Assembly (NCBI GenBank): GCA_029881615.1
Contig: JAOUMF010000001.1
Span: 1 to 17,963 of the forward strand
From: Alphaproteobacteria bacterium
Lineage (GTDB): Bacteria; Pseudomonadota; Alphaproteobacteria; UBA8366; JADFVY01
DNA length: 17,963 nucleotides
Reading direction: 5' to 3'
Of the stretch, positions 1 through 6,896 are shown in pieces (position 1 is the first letter of the stretch; every line of letters starts with the position of its first letter). Both the position numbers and the translations under genes were made by a program. A model generated the notes under the pieces. It searched no databases. It had not been told where the DNA came from and worked only from the letters and a program-made list of their open reading frames with translations.

Positions 1-2
1 CG

Positions 3-554
3 GAACAGAACCCCGATATCAGACTCGTGCTGCTCGATTTGAAGCTGGAGGATGGCACCGGGTTTGAAACCCTTGAGAAACTTTCCGGCAGCCTTGCCAA
101 TGCGGCCGTCACTATTGTGTCCGCCTCGGAAGACAGCAAGAATATTTCCCGGTCATACAAAGCCGGCGCCAAGGGCTATATCGTCAAATCCTCTACGTCC
201 GACGTGCTACGCCATGCCTTGCCGTTAATCCTGGCGGGCGAAACCTACATCCCCTCGCACGCCATGTCGCTGTTAACGGGCGGCGGAACGGACGGAGCGG
301 AACCCTCGACCCAGAACAACGGTGTTACCGGCACCCCGCGCCTGACCCCCCGCCAACAGGAAATCCTGCTACTTATGGCGCAAGGGCTTCAGAATCGCGA
401 TATCGCCGCTTCGTTGGGAATGTTGGAAGGCACCGTGAAGGTGCATGTCAAAAGCATTTTACAAAAGCTTGGCGTCAACAATCGGACCCACGCGGTGGTG
501 ACCGGCATTCGCCTTGGCATAGTACCCAGCGACCTGGTATTGCCCGACAACTGA
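3..554 (+). CDS. LuxR/NarL-family response regulator, 5'-truncated
   Basis: A DNA-binding two-component response regulator whose start lies before the window; 183 residues are visible. The first visible residues include the VLLDLK strand of a receiver domain, whose Asp (visible residue 12) is the expected phospho-acceptor. The later SASED and AGAKGYIVKSS segments supply the conserved Ser/Thr and Lys of the receiver. The last ~65 residues (from LTPRQQEILLLMAQGLQNRD) form a LuxR-type helix-turn-helix, including the GTVKVHV recognition helix. This layout is that of the NarL/FixJ class, which is phosphorylated by a histidine kinase; no kinase is seen here. The open frame continues upstream of the GTG at position 27, so that codon is not taken as the true start. 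Roughly 40-50 N-terminal residues are probably missing. Target genes are unknown. Family assignment is very secure. Confidence 0.93.
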   Translation, partial: EQNPDIRLVLLDLKLEDGTGFETLEKLSGSLANAAVTIVSASEDSKNISRSYKAGAKGYIVKSSTSDVLRHALPLILAGETYIPSHAMSLLTGGGTDGAEPSTQNNGVTGTPRLTPRQQEILLLMAQGLQNRDIAASLGMLEGTVKVHVKSILQKLGVNNRTHAVVTGIRLGIVPSDLVLPDN

Positions 555-648
555 AACCAATTCCCGCCGTATCAATTTGTCCGGTTTCCGTTTACCGCAC
601 AATATGCCAATCTGTCGTTAGCAAAAGAACAAGCATGGTTTGGATCGG

Positions 649-1584
649 ATGCAAGACGGGCAGGCGGAGAATACCGGCACGGCGGAAGTAAACCAGTTCC
701 ACGCGGAACTGGCGCGCAAGATCGTAGGGGTCGCATGCGAGCACGGTTACCCGGCCGGCTATCAGTTAAAGGAACAATGGCTGGCCAGCGAACTTGGCCT
801 GTCGCGCTCCCCCGTTCGCGCGGCGCTGCACCTGCTGGGGCGACTGGGTGTTGTCGAGACAATTCCCAACCAGGGCTGTTTCCTGACCCGGCCGGCCAAA
901 GAACTCGGCGAAGGCAACTGGGGCTTGGTCCAGACCGGAGAAGAGAGACTTTATAACGCCCTGAGCCGCGACCGGTACGCGCGCCGGCTGGAGCAACATA
1001 TCAACGTCACCGGGCTGGTACGCCGCTACAATACCAGCCGCTCTCTCGTCGAACGGGTACTCTCCAGACTGGCCGACGAAGGGTTGGTCGAGCGCGAGAC
1101 CGGCCGCGGTTGGCGCTTCGTGCCGACGATCGATAACCCATCGGTTTACGTGGAAAGCTACCGGTTCCGCCTTACCATCGAACCAATGGCCATTCGGGAC
1201 CCCGGTTTCAGCCCGGACAGCAACCGCCTCGGTGAGCTGAAAAGCCTGCATGAAGAACTGATCGCGGAACTGGCGCATACCCTGCCATCGCGCCGTCTGG
1301 TCGAAGTCGACGCCGAGTTCCATGAGGCGATCGGCGCATGGTCCAACAACAGATTCATCCTGCAAGCAATCCAGCAGCAAACCCGGCTGCGCCGCCTCAT
1401 GGAATTCCAGTTCAGCGCGGCCGAACCGGAACGCATGACACAATCCTGCCGCGAGCATCTGGCGATCCTCAATGCGCTGGAAGCCGGCGAGCGGGAAAAG
1501 GCGGCCAATCTCATGCGCCAGCATATCGAAGTCTCGCGCGATGTGCTGCCGGAGTTTGTGCGGGACTTGCGTGGTAGCCGATAA
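649..1584 (+). CDS. GntR-family regulator with duplicated winged helix and FCD domain
   Basis: A cytoplasmic one-component transcription factor of about 311 residues. A first GntR-type winged helix spans about residues 17-75 (LGLSRSPVRAALHLL core, then GVVETIPNQGCFL). A second, weaker winged helix lies around residues 100-160 (TSRSLVERVLSRLADEGLVER). The C-terminal ~140 residues form an all-helical FCD ligand domain with DAEFHEAI, REHLAIL and a later QHIEVSRD; such Asp/His residues usually bind a metal and an organic acid. Family members normally have one winged helix and about 230 residues, so the duplication explains the extra length. ATG 649 was chosen; an in-frame TTG at 640 is possible, and neither has a strong ribosome binding site. 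It ends 38 nt before the glycosyltransferase gene, which is its likeliest target. The effector cannot be deduced. Confidence 0.88.
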   Translation: MQDGQAENTGTAEVNQFHAELARKIVGVACEHGYPAGYQLKEQWLASELGLSRSPVRAALHLLGRLGVVETIPNQGCFLTRPAKELGEGNWGLVQTGEERLYNALSRDRYARRLEQHINVTGLVRRYNTSRSLVERVLSRLADEGLVERETGRGWRFVPTIDNPSVYVESYRFRLTIEPMAIRDPGFSPDSNRLGELKSLHEELIAELAHTLPSRRLVEVDAEFHEAIGAWSNNRFILQAIQQQTRLRRLMEFQFSAAEPERMTQSCREHLAILNALEAGEREKAANLMRQHIEVSRDVLPEFVRDLRGSR

Positions 1585-1607
1585 AACAAGGCGCCCAAAA
1601 ACAAAAC

Positions 1608-1618
1608 AGAGGAGGTAG
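1608..1618 (+). promoter_or_regulatory. Strong Shine-Dalgarno for the glycosyltransferase gene
   Basis: A purine-rich GAGGAGG-type element ends a few bases before ATG 1623. It is one of the best ribosome binding sites in the window and fixes the start of the glycosyltransferase. It suggests the gene is translated much more strongly than the regulator just upstream. Confidence 0.75.
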
Positions 1619-1622
1619 AAAA

Positions 1623-2906
1623 ATGAGCAGCGGCAAGGTTATCGCATTTTTCCCCGAAGCGGCTTTCGGGCCGGCGCTGAATTCCGTGGGGATCGCCCAG
1701 GCCTGCGAGAAGCTGGGCCACAAGGCGGTTTTCCTGACCGACCCGGGCATGGCCGGGGTCTATGCGGGCTATGGTTTCGAGGAACATATGGTCAATATGT
1801 CCGAACCGATGGAGCCCGAGGCGATGGCCAAATACTGGTCCGACTTCATCAACGGCCATATCCCCAACTTCAACAAGAGCCCCCACGACCAGATCGATAA
1901 TTACGTCAAGGAATGCTGGGAAGCGATCGTCGAGACCGCGATCTGGGCGCAAAAGGATCTGCCCGGCGTGCTGGACCGTGTGAAGCCGGATGTGATCTGC
2001 GTCGACAACGTGATCCTGTTCCCGGCCATCAAGCAGTACGGCAAGCCCTGGGTCCGCATCATCTCATGCAGCGAGAACGAATTCCCCGACCCGGACATCC
2101 CGCCGCATCTGTCGGGCTGCGGCGAGAACGACAAGGCCTGTTTCGAAGCCTATACCACCCGCTTCAACGCGATGGTCAAGCCGACCCATGACCGCTTCAA
2201 CGAATTCCTGGCGGAATGCAACGAGGCGCCCTACCCGCTGGGCGAATTCTTCGAGGCCTCACCGCATCTGAACCTGCTGCTCTATCCCGAGCCCGCGAAA
2301 TTCAATCGCCGCAACCCGCTGGATCCGGCCCGTTTTCAGTATCTGGAAGGCTGCGTGCGCCAGGACGAACCCTACGAGGTGCCGCAGTTCAAGGCCAATA
2401 ACGACAAGCCGCTGCTTTATGTCAGCTTCGGCAGCCTGGGTTCCGGCGACACCGACCTGCTGAAACGCCTGATGAAGGCCATCGCCGGCCTGCCCTACCG
2501 GGCCCTGTTCAATGTGGGCGACTACATGGATGCCTATGACGACGTACCCGATAACGTGCATATACACAGCTGGTATCCGCAGCCCTCTGTGATCCCGCAG
2601 GTCGATGCGGTGATCCATCACGGCGGCAATAACAGCTTCACCGAATGCCTTTATTTCGGCAAGCCGGCGATCATCATGCCCTATGTCTGGGACGGTCACG
2701 ACAATGCGACCCGCGTGCAGGAAACCGGCCACGGATTCAAGATGCACCGCGGCGACTGGACCGACGCCGAACTGGCCGGGAACCTGGAAACCATGGTCAC
2801 CGACAAGGCGATGCAGGCGAAACTGGCCGCCACCTCGAAACATATGCAGGCACGCCACGGCCCCACCAAGGCCGCCGAACTGCTCGACAAGCTGGCCAGG
2901 GGCTGA
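1623..2906 (+). CDS. GT1-family (UGT-like) glycosyltransferase
   Basis: A 427-residue GT-B fold glycosyltransferase of the UDP-glucuronosyl/UDP-glucosyl (GT1) type. It is expected to move a sugar from a nucleotide-sugar donor to a small lipophilic acceptor. The N-terminal half begins with KVIAFFPEAAFGP, a Rossmann strand with an acceptor-side loop, and contains the variable acceptor domain. The C-terminal half has PLLYVSFGSLG (about residue 260) and the donor-binding motif HHGGNNSFTEC (about 332-342). The latter corresponds to the HCGWNS segment of plant UGTs and is followed by GKPAIIMPYVWDGHDNATRV. No signal peptide or membrane anchor is visible, so it is probably cytosolic. The cupin gene begins 5 nt after its stop, implying co-transcription. 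Sugar and acceptor are not predictable. No sterol or polyketide genes are nearby to guide the guess. Confidence 0.9.
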   Translation: MSSGKVIAFFPEAAFGPALNSVGIAQACEKLGHKAVFLTDPGMAGVYAGYGFEEHMVNMSEPMEPEAMAKYWSDFINGHIPNFNKSPHDQIDNYVKECWEAIVETAIWAQKDLPGVLDRVKPDVICVDNVILFPAIKQYGKPWVRIISCSENEFPDPDIPPHLSGCGENDKACFEAYTTRFNAMVKPTHDRFNEFLAECNEAPYPLGEFFEASPHLNLLLYPEPAKFNRRNPLDPARFQYLEGCVRQDEPYEVPQFKANNDKPLLYVSFGSLGSGDTDLLKRLMKAIAGLPYRALFNVGDYMDAYDDVPDNVHIHSWYPQPSVIPQVDAVIHHGGNNSFTECLYFGKPAIIMPYVWDGHDNATRVQETGHGFKMHRGDWTDAELAGNLETMVTDKAMQAKLAATSKHMQARHGPTKAAELLDKLARG

Positions 2907-2911
2907 CCGGC

Positions 2912-3277
2912 ATGGCGGCACAAACCAACAGCTCCGCGCCCCGGCTCGCCGATCCCTCGTCCTATGACGGGGAACTGGCGGACTGGGGCCCGGTGCCGAC
3001 CATGATCGAAGGCCAGTCCATGACCTCGGGCGTCGTGATCCACAAGGGACCGGACGGCGCAAACGAATGCGGCCTTTGGGTCTGTACCCCCGGCTTCTGG
3101 AACTGCCACGTCACCAGTGACGAGTTCTGCCATTTCCTGAAAGGCCGCGCGACCTACACCCACGAATCGGGGGAGGTCATAGAGATCACCCCCGACACCG
3201 CAGCCTTCTTCCCGAAGGACTGGAAAGGCACCTGCCGGGTGCATGAGACGGTGCGGAAAGTTTATATGATTAGGTAG
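2912..3277 (+). CDS. Small cupin (cupin_3/DUF861-like) protein
   Basis: A 121-residue single-domain cupin resembling the cupin_3 group, which includes the ureidoglycine aminohydrolase cupin domain and EutQ-like proteins. The pattern WVCTPGFWNCHVTSDEFCHF, then LKGRATYT, then AAFFPKDWKGTCRVHETVRK follows the usual motif order of that group. The ending ETVRKVYMIR is very typical. Such proteins bind or process small molecules, sometimes without metal; here the His/Glu set is incomplete compared with dioxygenase cupins. ATG 2912 was chosen because AGGGG lies about 9 bases upstream and the conserved part follows it. The open frame upstream overlaps the glycosyltransferase and is not credible. The two genes probably act in one pathway, but no reaction can be stated. 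Confidence 0.85.
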   Translation: MAAQTNSSAPRLADPSSYDGELADWGPVPTMIEGQSMTSGVVIHKGPDGANECGLWVCTPGFWNCHVTSDEFCHFLKGRATYTHESGEVIEITPDTAAFFPKDWKGTCRVHETVRKVYMIR

Positions 3278-3298
3278 CCGGACCGAGCGGCCTCACGC

Positions 3299-4540
3299 TT
3301 ACTCCGCCTCGGCCCGCACCGCCGCCGTCCTTGCCCCGCCCACCAGCCTTAACAGCACCGGCGGGCCGATCAGGGTCAGGGCGGCGATCACCGTGAAGCC
3401 GATCCCCCAGGAGGCCACAGTCTCGCCGCCGCCGGTGAGGTCCAGCGTCGCGCCCAGGATCAGCGGGCCGACGGCGCCGCCGCCGAAGCCCAGGAAGGAA
3501 TGCAGCGCCATGGTCGCGCCGCGCTCATCGGGCCGCGCCGACCCCACCGTACCGGCGGTCAAGGCCGAGGAATCGGTAGCGATTATAGTGCCGTAGACGA
3601 GGCACATCAGTGCCGCCACCGGGAAGGACAGCGCGGCGGAAAAACCCGTGCCGGCCGCGATCAGGGCCGTTGCCATCATAACGACAATGATCGTGCGTCG
3701 CCGCCCGAAGCGGATGGCGATCTCGTTGCCGACGATGCTGGACGGCAGTGCCACCACTGTGACCAGGAAGCTGATGAAAGGAATGTCCCAGCCGGCGGCG
3801 CTTATCGGGTGCAGCGCGGCGGCGAAGGTCAGGAAAGCGACCACCCAGGACAGGAAGACGAAGAGTTCCCCGGTATGCAGCGTGTAGGCGACGATATAGC
3901 CCATCGCCGGACGGTTGGAGAAGACGGGCAGGAAGTTCGGGAAACGGAGCCAATCGGCCAGCGCCGGCCTGGAGCCATCGGGGCGCAGCGCCCAGGAGAC
4001 TACGGCGAACGCAACCAGCGGTCCGGCCGCAGCCGCGCCGAAAGCCCAGCGCCAGCCGAATTCCGCCGCTACCGCGCCGGACATCCAGAAAGACGCCCCG
4101 GCGCCGATGGCGTAGGAGGCCGTATAGAAGGAAACGGCGCGCGACGGGTCGCCGCCGCTGTAACGGTCCACCAGCGCCTTCAGCCCCGGCATGTAGCAGC
4201 CGGCATAACCGATTCCGCCCAGGAAGCGGAATGCCATGGCGACCCAGACATTACCGGCCAGCGCCATGCCCACCATGGCCACGACACTTAGAACGCAGCC
4301 CACCAGGAACACCGCCCTGGCGTCGATACGGTCGGCCCCGCCCACCAGGAACGGCACCCCCAGCATGTAGCCGGCGAAGAAAATACCGTTCAGCCAGCCG
4401 GCCATGCTGTTGCTGATCCCCCATTCGTCGATCAGCGTCGGCGTCACCGCGCCGGAGGTGGAGAGCCCCAGCAGGCTGGCCGCCATCGCCAGCGACATGA
4501 CCGCCACCAGCCCCATGCCGCCGATCCGTGCATTGGCCAC
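3299..4540 (-). CDS. MFS transporter
   Basis: A 413-residue inner-membrane permease of the major facilitator superfamily, with about 12 hydrophobic segments. The loop after the second segment (GADRIDARAVF) is the degenerate A-motif. A second basic loop (RFGRRRTII) lies at the equivalent place in the C-terminal half. Gly/Ala-rich helices such as GGIGYAGCYMPG are typical of aromatic-acid or cyanate-like MFS branches, but the substrate cannot be assigned. The start is a GTG at 4538-4540, only 4 nt after the stop of the alcohol dehydrogenase gene. The two are therefore very likely one operon, and the permease may carry the substrate or product of the dehydrogenase. It converges with the cupin gene; no clear terminator is seen in the 21-bp gap. 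Confidence 0.92.
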   Translation of the reverse strand: MANARIGGMGLVAVMSLAMAASLLGLSTSGAVTPTLIDEWGISNSMAGWLNGIFFAGYMLGVPFLVGGADRIDARAVFLVGCVLSVVAMVGMALAGNVWVAMAFRFLGGIGYAGCYMPGLKALVDRYSGGDPSRAVSFYTASYAIGAGASFWMSGAVAAEFGWRWAFGAAAAGPLVAFAVVSWALRPDGSRPALADWLRFPNFLPVFSNRPAMGYIVAYTLHTGELFVFLSWVVAFLTFAAALHPISAAGWDIPFISFLVTVVALPSSIVGNEIAIRFGRRRTIIVVMMATALIAAGTGFSAALSFPVAALMCLVYGTIIATDSSALTAGTVGSARPDERGATMALHSFLGFGGGAVGPLILGATLDLTGGGETVASWGIGFTVIAALTLIGPPVLLRLVGGARTAAVRAEAE

Positions 4541-4544
4541 GCGG

Positions 4545-5672
4545 TCAACCCATCGCCGCGGCGAACAGGGCTTCGTAACCGGCGGCGTCCACCGGGCGCG
4601 GGTTGCTGGCGGTGGAATGGTCGGCCACCGCGCCTTCGACCATGCGGGGGATCACCGCGTCGATCACGCCCATCGCGCGCAAATTCGCCGGCATGCCAAG
4701 CCGCTGATTCAGCGCCTCGATGGCCTCGGCCAGGTCGGCGCCGGCGGGCAGGCCCATGGCGGCGGCCAGACGCTCGTACTTGTCACCCACATGGCCCGCG
4801 TTATAGCGCAGCACCGCCGGCAAGATCACCGCGTTCAGCGTGCCGTGATGCAGCACCGGATCCTTCAACCCACCCAGCGGGTGAGACATGCCATGTACCG
4901 CGCCCAGCCCCTTCTGGAAGGTCAGCCCGCCCTGCAGCGAGGCCATCATCATGTTCCAGCGCGCGTCGCGGTCGGCGCCGTCGGCCACCGCCTTCTCGAT
5001 CCATTTCATGGCGCGGCCCGCGCCGTCGATGGCGATGGCGTCGGCCACCGCGTTGTCGCGCGGCGAGATGAAGGTCTCGATGCAATGGGTCAGCGCGTCC
5101 ATGCCGGTCGCCGCGGTCAGCCCGGCGGGCAGGCCCAGCGTAAGTTCCGGATCGCAGACGGCCACCTTCGGGATCATGGAGGGCGCGATGAAGCCCAGCT
5201 TGCGCCCGTCGCGCAGCGTGATCAGCGCGCCGCGCCCGACCTCGCTGCCCGTTCCGGCGGTGGTGGGAACCGCAATCAGCGGCGCAACGGCCGGGGTGAT
5301 CTTCGGCATGCCGCCCAGGATCACCGCATATTGTTCCAGCGGCCCGTCATGGGTGGCCAGCAGGGCGACGCCCTTGGCGAGATCGATGGAGGACCCGCCG
5401 CCCAGCGCGACAATGCCGTCGCAGCCTGCCTCGCGGTAGACCGCCAGCGCGGCCTCGACCGCCTCTTCCGTGGGGTTGGGCGGGGTGCCGTCGAAGACCG
5501 GCGTGACGCCAGGCAGGCAATCCTTGACCCGCGCCGCCAGCCCGGCCGCGACAATCCCGGCATCGGTAACGATTAGCGGCCGGGACACGCCCAGCGCCTT
5601 CAACTCGTCGGGCAGCGTTTCCACCGCGCCGAAGTCGAACTGTATCTTGGTCAGGTAATTGATGAGGGCCAT
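4545..5672 (-). CDS. Iron-containing (group III) alcohol dehydrogenase
   Basis: A 375-residue NAD(P)-dependent dehydrogenase that interconverts an alcohol and an aldehyde or ketone. Hallmarks in order are the nucleotide-binding ALGGGSSIDLAKG (about residues 89-101) and PTTAGTGSEV (about 136-145). Metal ligands are expected at Asp192 and His196 in TGMDALTHCIE, His260 in GAVHGMSHPLGG, and His276 in LHHGTLNAV. The last loop appears about two residues longer than in FucO-type enzymes, as in several family members. All expected metal ligands are present, so it should be active. ATG 5672 has a TGGAA element about 8 nt upstream. It is first in a minus-strand pair with the MFS permease. The substrate is unknown; 4-hydroxybutyrate or sugar-derived aldehydes are family options, not conclusions. 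Confidence 0.93.
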   Translation of the reverse strand: MALINYLTKIQFDFGAVETLPDELKALGVSRPLIVTDAGIVAAGLAARVKDCLPGVTPVFDGTPPNPTEEAVEAALAVYREAGCDGIVALGGGSSIDLAKGVALLATHDGPLEQYAVILGGMPKITPAVAPLIAVPTTAGTGSEVGRGALITLRDGRKLGFIAPSMIPKVAVCDPELTLGLPAGLTAATGMDALTHCIETFISPRDNAVADAIAIDGAGRAMKWIEKAVADGADRDARWNMMMASLQGGLTFQKGLGAVHGMSHPLGGLKDPVLHHGTLNAVILPAVLRYNAGHVGDKYERLAAAMGLPAGADLAEAIEALNQRLGMPANLRAMGVIDAVIPRMVEGAVADHSTASNPRPVDAAGYEALFAAAMG

Positions 5673-5718
5673 TTCACGGTTCCATTACAGGATAGAAAAG
5701 GCCTTCAATATCACAGCC

Positions 5719-5737
5719 CCGGTCGCAAGGCGACCGG
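5719..5737. repeat. Perfect 8-bp inverted repeat (hairpin) before the dehydrogenase gene
   Basis: CCGGTCGC at 5719-5726 and GCGACCGG at 5730-5737 are perfectly complementary with a 3-nt loop. The element sits between the small secreted protein gene and the alcohol dehydrogenase, both on the minus strand. It could be an mRNA 3' end or processing hairpin or part of the dehydrogenase leader. No T tract follows on either strand, so it is not called an intrinsic terminator. Confidence 0.5.
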
Positions 5738-5760
5738 AAGGGTGCAAAACCGTTTGTGGA

Positions 5761-5934
5761 TCAGTTTTTCTGGTCTGGAACGAAGCCCACGGGCTGCAAC
5801 ATGCCGGCATCGGCATGACTGGCCGATGCGACCGGCGCCTGAGTAGCCGACTTCGGCGGGTCCATCTGCGCGGCCTGCGCGCCAAGGAACAACATCGAGA
5901 ACAGGAACAACATCACAATTACAGAAGAACGCAT
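5761..5934 (-). CDS. Small secreted or membrane-anchored protein, unknown function
   Basis: A 57-residue protein with no recognised family. It begins with MRSS followed by a strongly hydrophobic stretch (VIVMLFLFSMLFLGAQA) ending in AQA-A, which fits a Sec signal peptide cleaved after about residue 20. It could alternatively remain as a membrane anchor. The mature part (~35 residues) is rich in Ala, Pro, Ser and Gln and has no Cys, so it is probably disordered. ATG 5932-5934 was chosen because GGAAG sits 5 nt upstream. The frame extends upstream to 6024, but that extension lacks signal character. Base composition and codons match neighbouring genes. It may be a real small periplasmic protein or a chance frame; the signal peptide and ribosome binding site together favour real. 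Confidence 0.5.
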   Translation of the reverse strand: MRSSVIVMLFLFSMLFLGAQAAQMDPPKSATQAPVASASHADAGMLQPVGFVPDQKN

Positions 5935-6026
5935 ATCCGCTTCCAAAGCCCTAAATTTTATGGCCGCCCCCGGCCTGATTACGTCACACCGCCGAGCCCC
6001 TGCTTTCGACGATTTCAGGGCCATTG

Positions 6027-6060
6027 TCCAATGATAAATTTAAGATTGAATTAAATTGGA
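6027..6060. repeat. AT-rich imperfect palindrome
   Basis: AATTTAA at 6037-6043 and TTAAATT at 6051-6057 form a perfect 7-bp inverted repeat around a 7-bp spacer. TCC at 6027-6029 and GGA at 6058-6060 lie outside. It is within the 196-bp gap upstream of the small secreted gene and downstream of the rhodanese gene. It could be an operator or promoter-region structure; no protein can be linked to it. Confidence 0.35.
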
Positions 6061-6130
6061 CTGATGTTTTTTCGATTTCGCAAAAATCTTTTTACGGCGG
6101 ACGAAATCAGGACTCGAAAATTGACCCCTT

Positions 6131-6532
6131 CTATACCGAGGCGCAGGGCAACAGGCTGACCTCTGCTTCAATGGGATCGCTTTCCGGTGCGCCGGATACA
6201 GTTTCGAAATTCGCATCGTCCCAGGACAGCATGCCCCCGCGCAAATGCGTGGCCGTGTCGTACTCGGTTGCCAGCATAATACCGGCGGCCTGCGCCGACC
6301 GGCGGCCGACCGCGCAGGTCAGCACGATCCGGCGGCCGTCATCGACCGGCAGCTTGCGGATATCGAACTTCGACAGCGGCATGTTTATCGCACCGGGAAT
6401 CCGGTCTTGCAGAAATTCCCATTCCTCGCGCACGTCGATCAGAACGGCCATATCGGATGACAACCAGCGACACAGAGTCGCGGCGTCGATTTCAATGAGC
6501 CTCTTCTCCGTCCAGGTAGCCTTATCCGTCAT
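6131..6532 (-). CDS. Single-domain rhodanese-like sulfurtransferase
   Basis: A 133-residue cytosolic rhodanese-domain protein, expected to move sulfane sulfur from a donor to a thiol acceptor via a Cys persulfide. The domain core shows MAVLIDVREEWEF (about residues 28-40), IPGAINMPLSKF (45-56) and the active-site loop LTCAVGRRSAQAA. The catalytic Cys is residue 73 and the loop has the usual six-residue size, with the second basic residue in place. RGGMLSWDDA near the C terminus matches the GG..W ending of these domains. A GAGGA element about 8 nt before ATG 6530-6532 supports the start. It is not tightly linked to a sulfur pathway here. Its physiological donor is unknown. The catalytic residue is intact, so activity is likely. 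Confidence 0.9.
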   Translation of the reverse strand: MTDKATWTEKRLIEIDAATLCRWLSSDMAVLIDVREEWEFLQDRIPGAINMPLSKFDIRKLPVDDGRRIVLTCAVGRRSAQAAGIMLATEYDTATHLRGGMLSWDDANFETVSGAPESDPIEAEVSLLPCASV

Positions 6533-6612
6533 GGTTGGTGTCCTCGTTCAAGTAGATATGATACTCCGGCTTTTCCGCAGCCTCGAATGCTATTTAACCA
6601 GTCGTGCAGGGG

Positions 6613-6626
6613 ATTTCAATTGAAAT
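6613..6626. promoter_or_regulatory. Perfect 14-bp palindrome, possible operator
   Basis: ATTTCAA at 6613-6619 is followed directly by its complement TTGAAAT at 6620-6626. It lies in the AT-rich gap between the rhodanese gene and the promoter at 6790. A perfect AT-rich palindrome between divergent units is typical of a dimeric repressor site, but no regulator gene is adjacent. Confidence 0.4.
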
Positions 6627-6648
6627 ATACATTCTTGTGTGTTGTTTT

Positions 6649-6673
6649 ACACTTTAAACATTTAAAAAAGTGT
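6649..6673. promoter_or_regulatory. AT-rich inverted repeat, possible operator
   Basis: ACACTTT at 6649-6655 and AAAGTGT at 6667-6673 are perfectly complementary with an 11-bp spacer. Inside, TTTAAA occurs twice (6653-6658 and 6661-6666). It may be a protein-binding site upstream of the 6790 promoter, about 115 bp before its -35 box. This is inference from symmetry only. Confidence 0.4.
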
Positions 6674-6789
6674 TCTATAAGCCAGCTACCACATTGAAAT
6701 AAAACAAATATGATTCCAATTCAAACACTGCCATCACTCTGTCGTTTCAAAAATAATCTTTCGTGTCAGGAAAATTAATTTCCCATCTG

Positions 6790-6817
6790 TTGATTCCCCG
6801 ACTTTGCGGTTTATAAT
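6790..6817 (+). promoter_or_regulatory. Predicted sigma70-type promoter of the glutamate-synthase-like operon
   Basis: TTGATT at 6790-6795 and a perfect TATAAT at 6812-6817 are separated by 16 bp. This is the best housekeeping promoter match seen in the window. Transcription would begin near 6824, leaving a 5' leader of about 165 nt before ATG 6989. The leader contains the hairpins and upstream ORF described separately. Confidence 0.65.
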
Positions 6818-6865
6818 GTAGAGAAGGTCGAAATGACATTCCCGACATACCCTTCAGGGCGTGCA

Positions 6866-6896
6866 GGGGAGAAGCCATGAACGTCCGGCTCTCCCC
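6866..6896 (+). promoter_or_regulatory. Leader hairpin 1 covering the upstream-ORF ribosome binding site
   Basis: GGGGAG (6866-6871) and AGCC (6873-6876) pair with GGCT (6887-6890) and CTCCCC (6891-6896). This gives a 10-bp stem with one bulged A at 6872 and a 10-nt loop. The 5' arm is also the purine-rich Shine-Dalgarno of the upstream ORF, and its ATG (6877-6879) opens the loop. The hairpin should therefore limit initiation of that ORF. The pairing is read directly from the sequence; function is inference. Confidence 0.6.

Larger units (their letters stand above)
6533..6789. other. Gene-free, AT-rich intergenic segment
   Basis: The stretch between the rhodanese start and the predicted promoter at 6790 has no convincing coding frame. 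From about 6600 to 6780 it is markedly AT-rich compared with the GC-rich flanks. It contains two palindromic elements listed separately (6613-6626 and 6649-6673). The rhodanese promoter should lie at its left end on the minus strand. An upstream control region for the glutamate-synthase-like operon probably lies at its right end. No insertion-sequence ends or direct target duplications were noticed. Confidence 0.6.

Noticed and set aside
766..1524. Long open frame antisense to the GntR gene
   Set aside because: It is explained as a shadow of GC-rich coding on the other strand; the translation shows no family features, while the sense frame has clear GntR and FCD motifs.
4404..5576. 390-codon open frame antisense to the alcohol dehydrogenase
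   Set aside because: The translation is His/Arg/Gly-rich low-complexity sequence, and the opposite strand has all hallmarks of an iron-dependent dehydrogenase.
5719..5737. Hairpin as an intrinsic terminator
   Set aside because: The stem is perfect but no T tract follows it on either strand.
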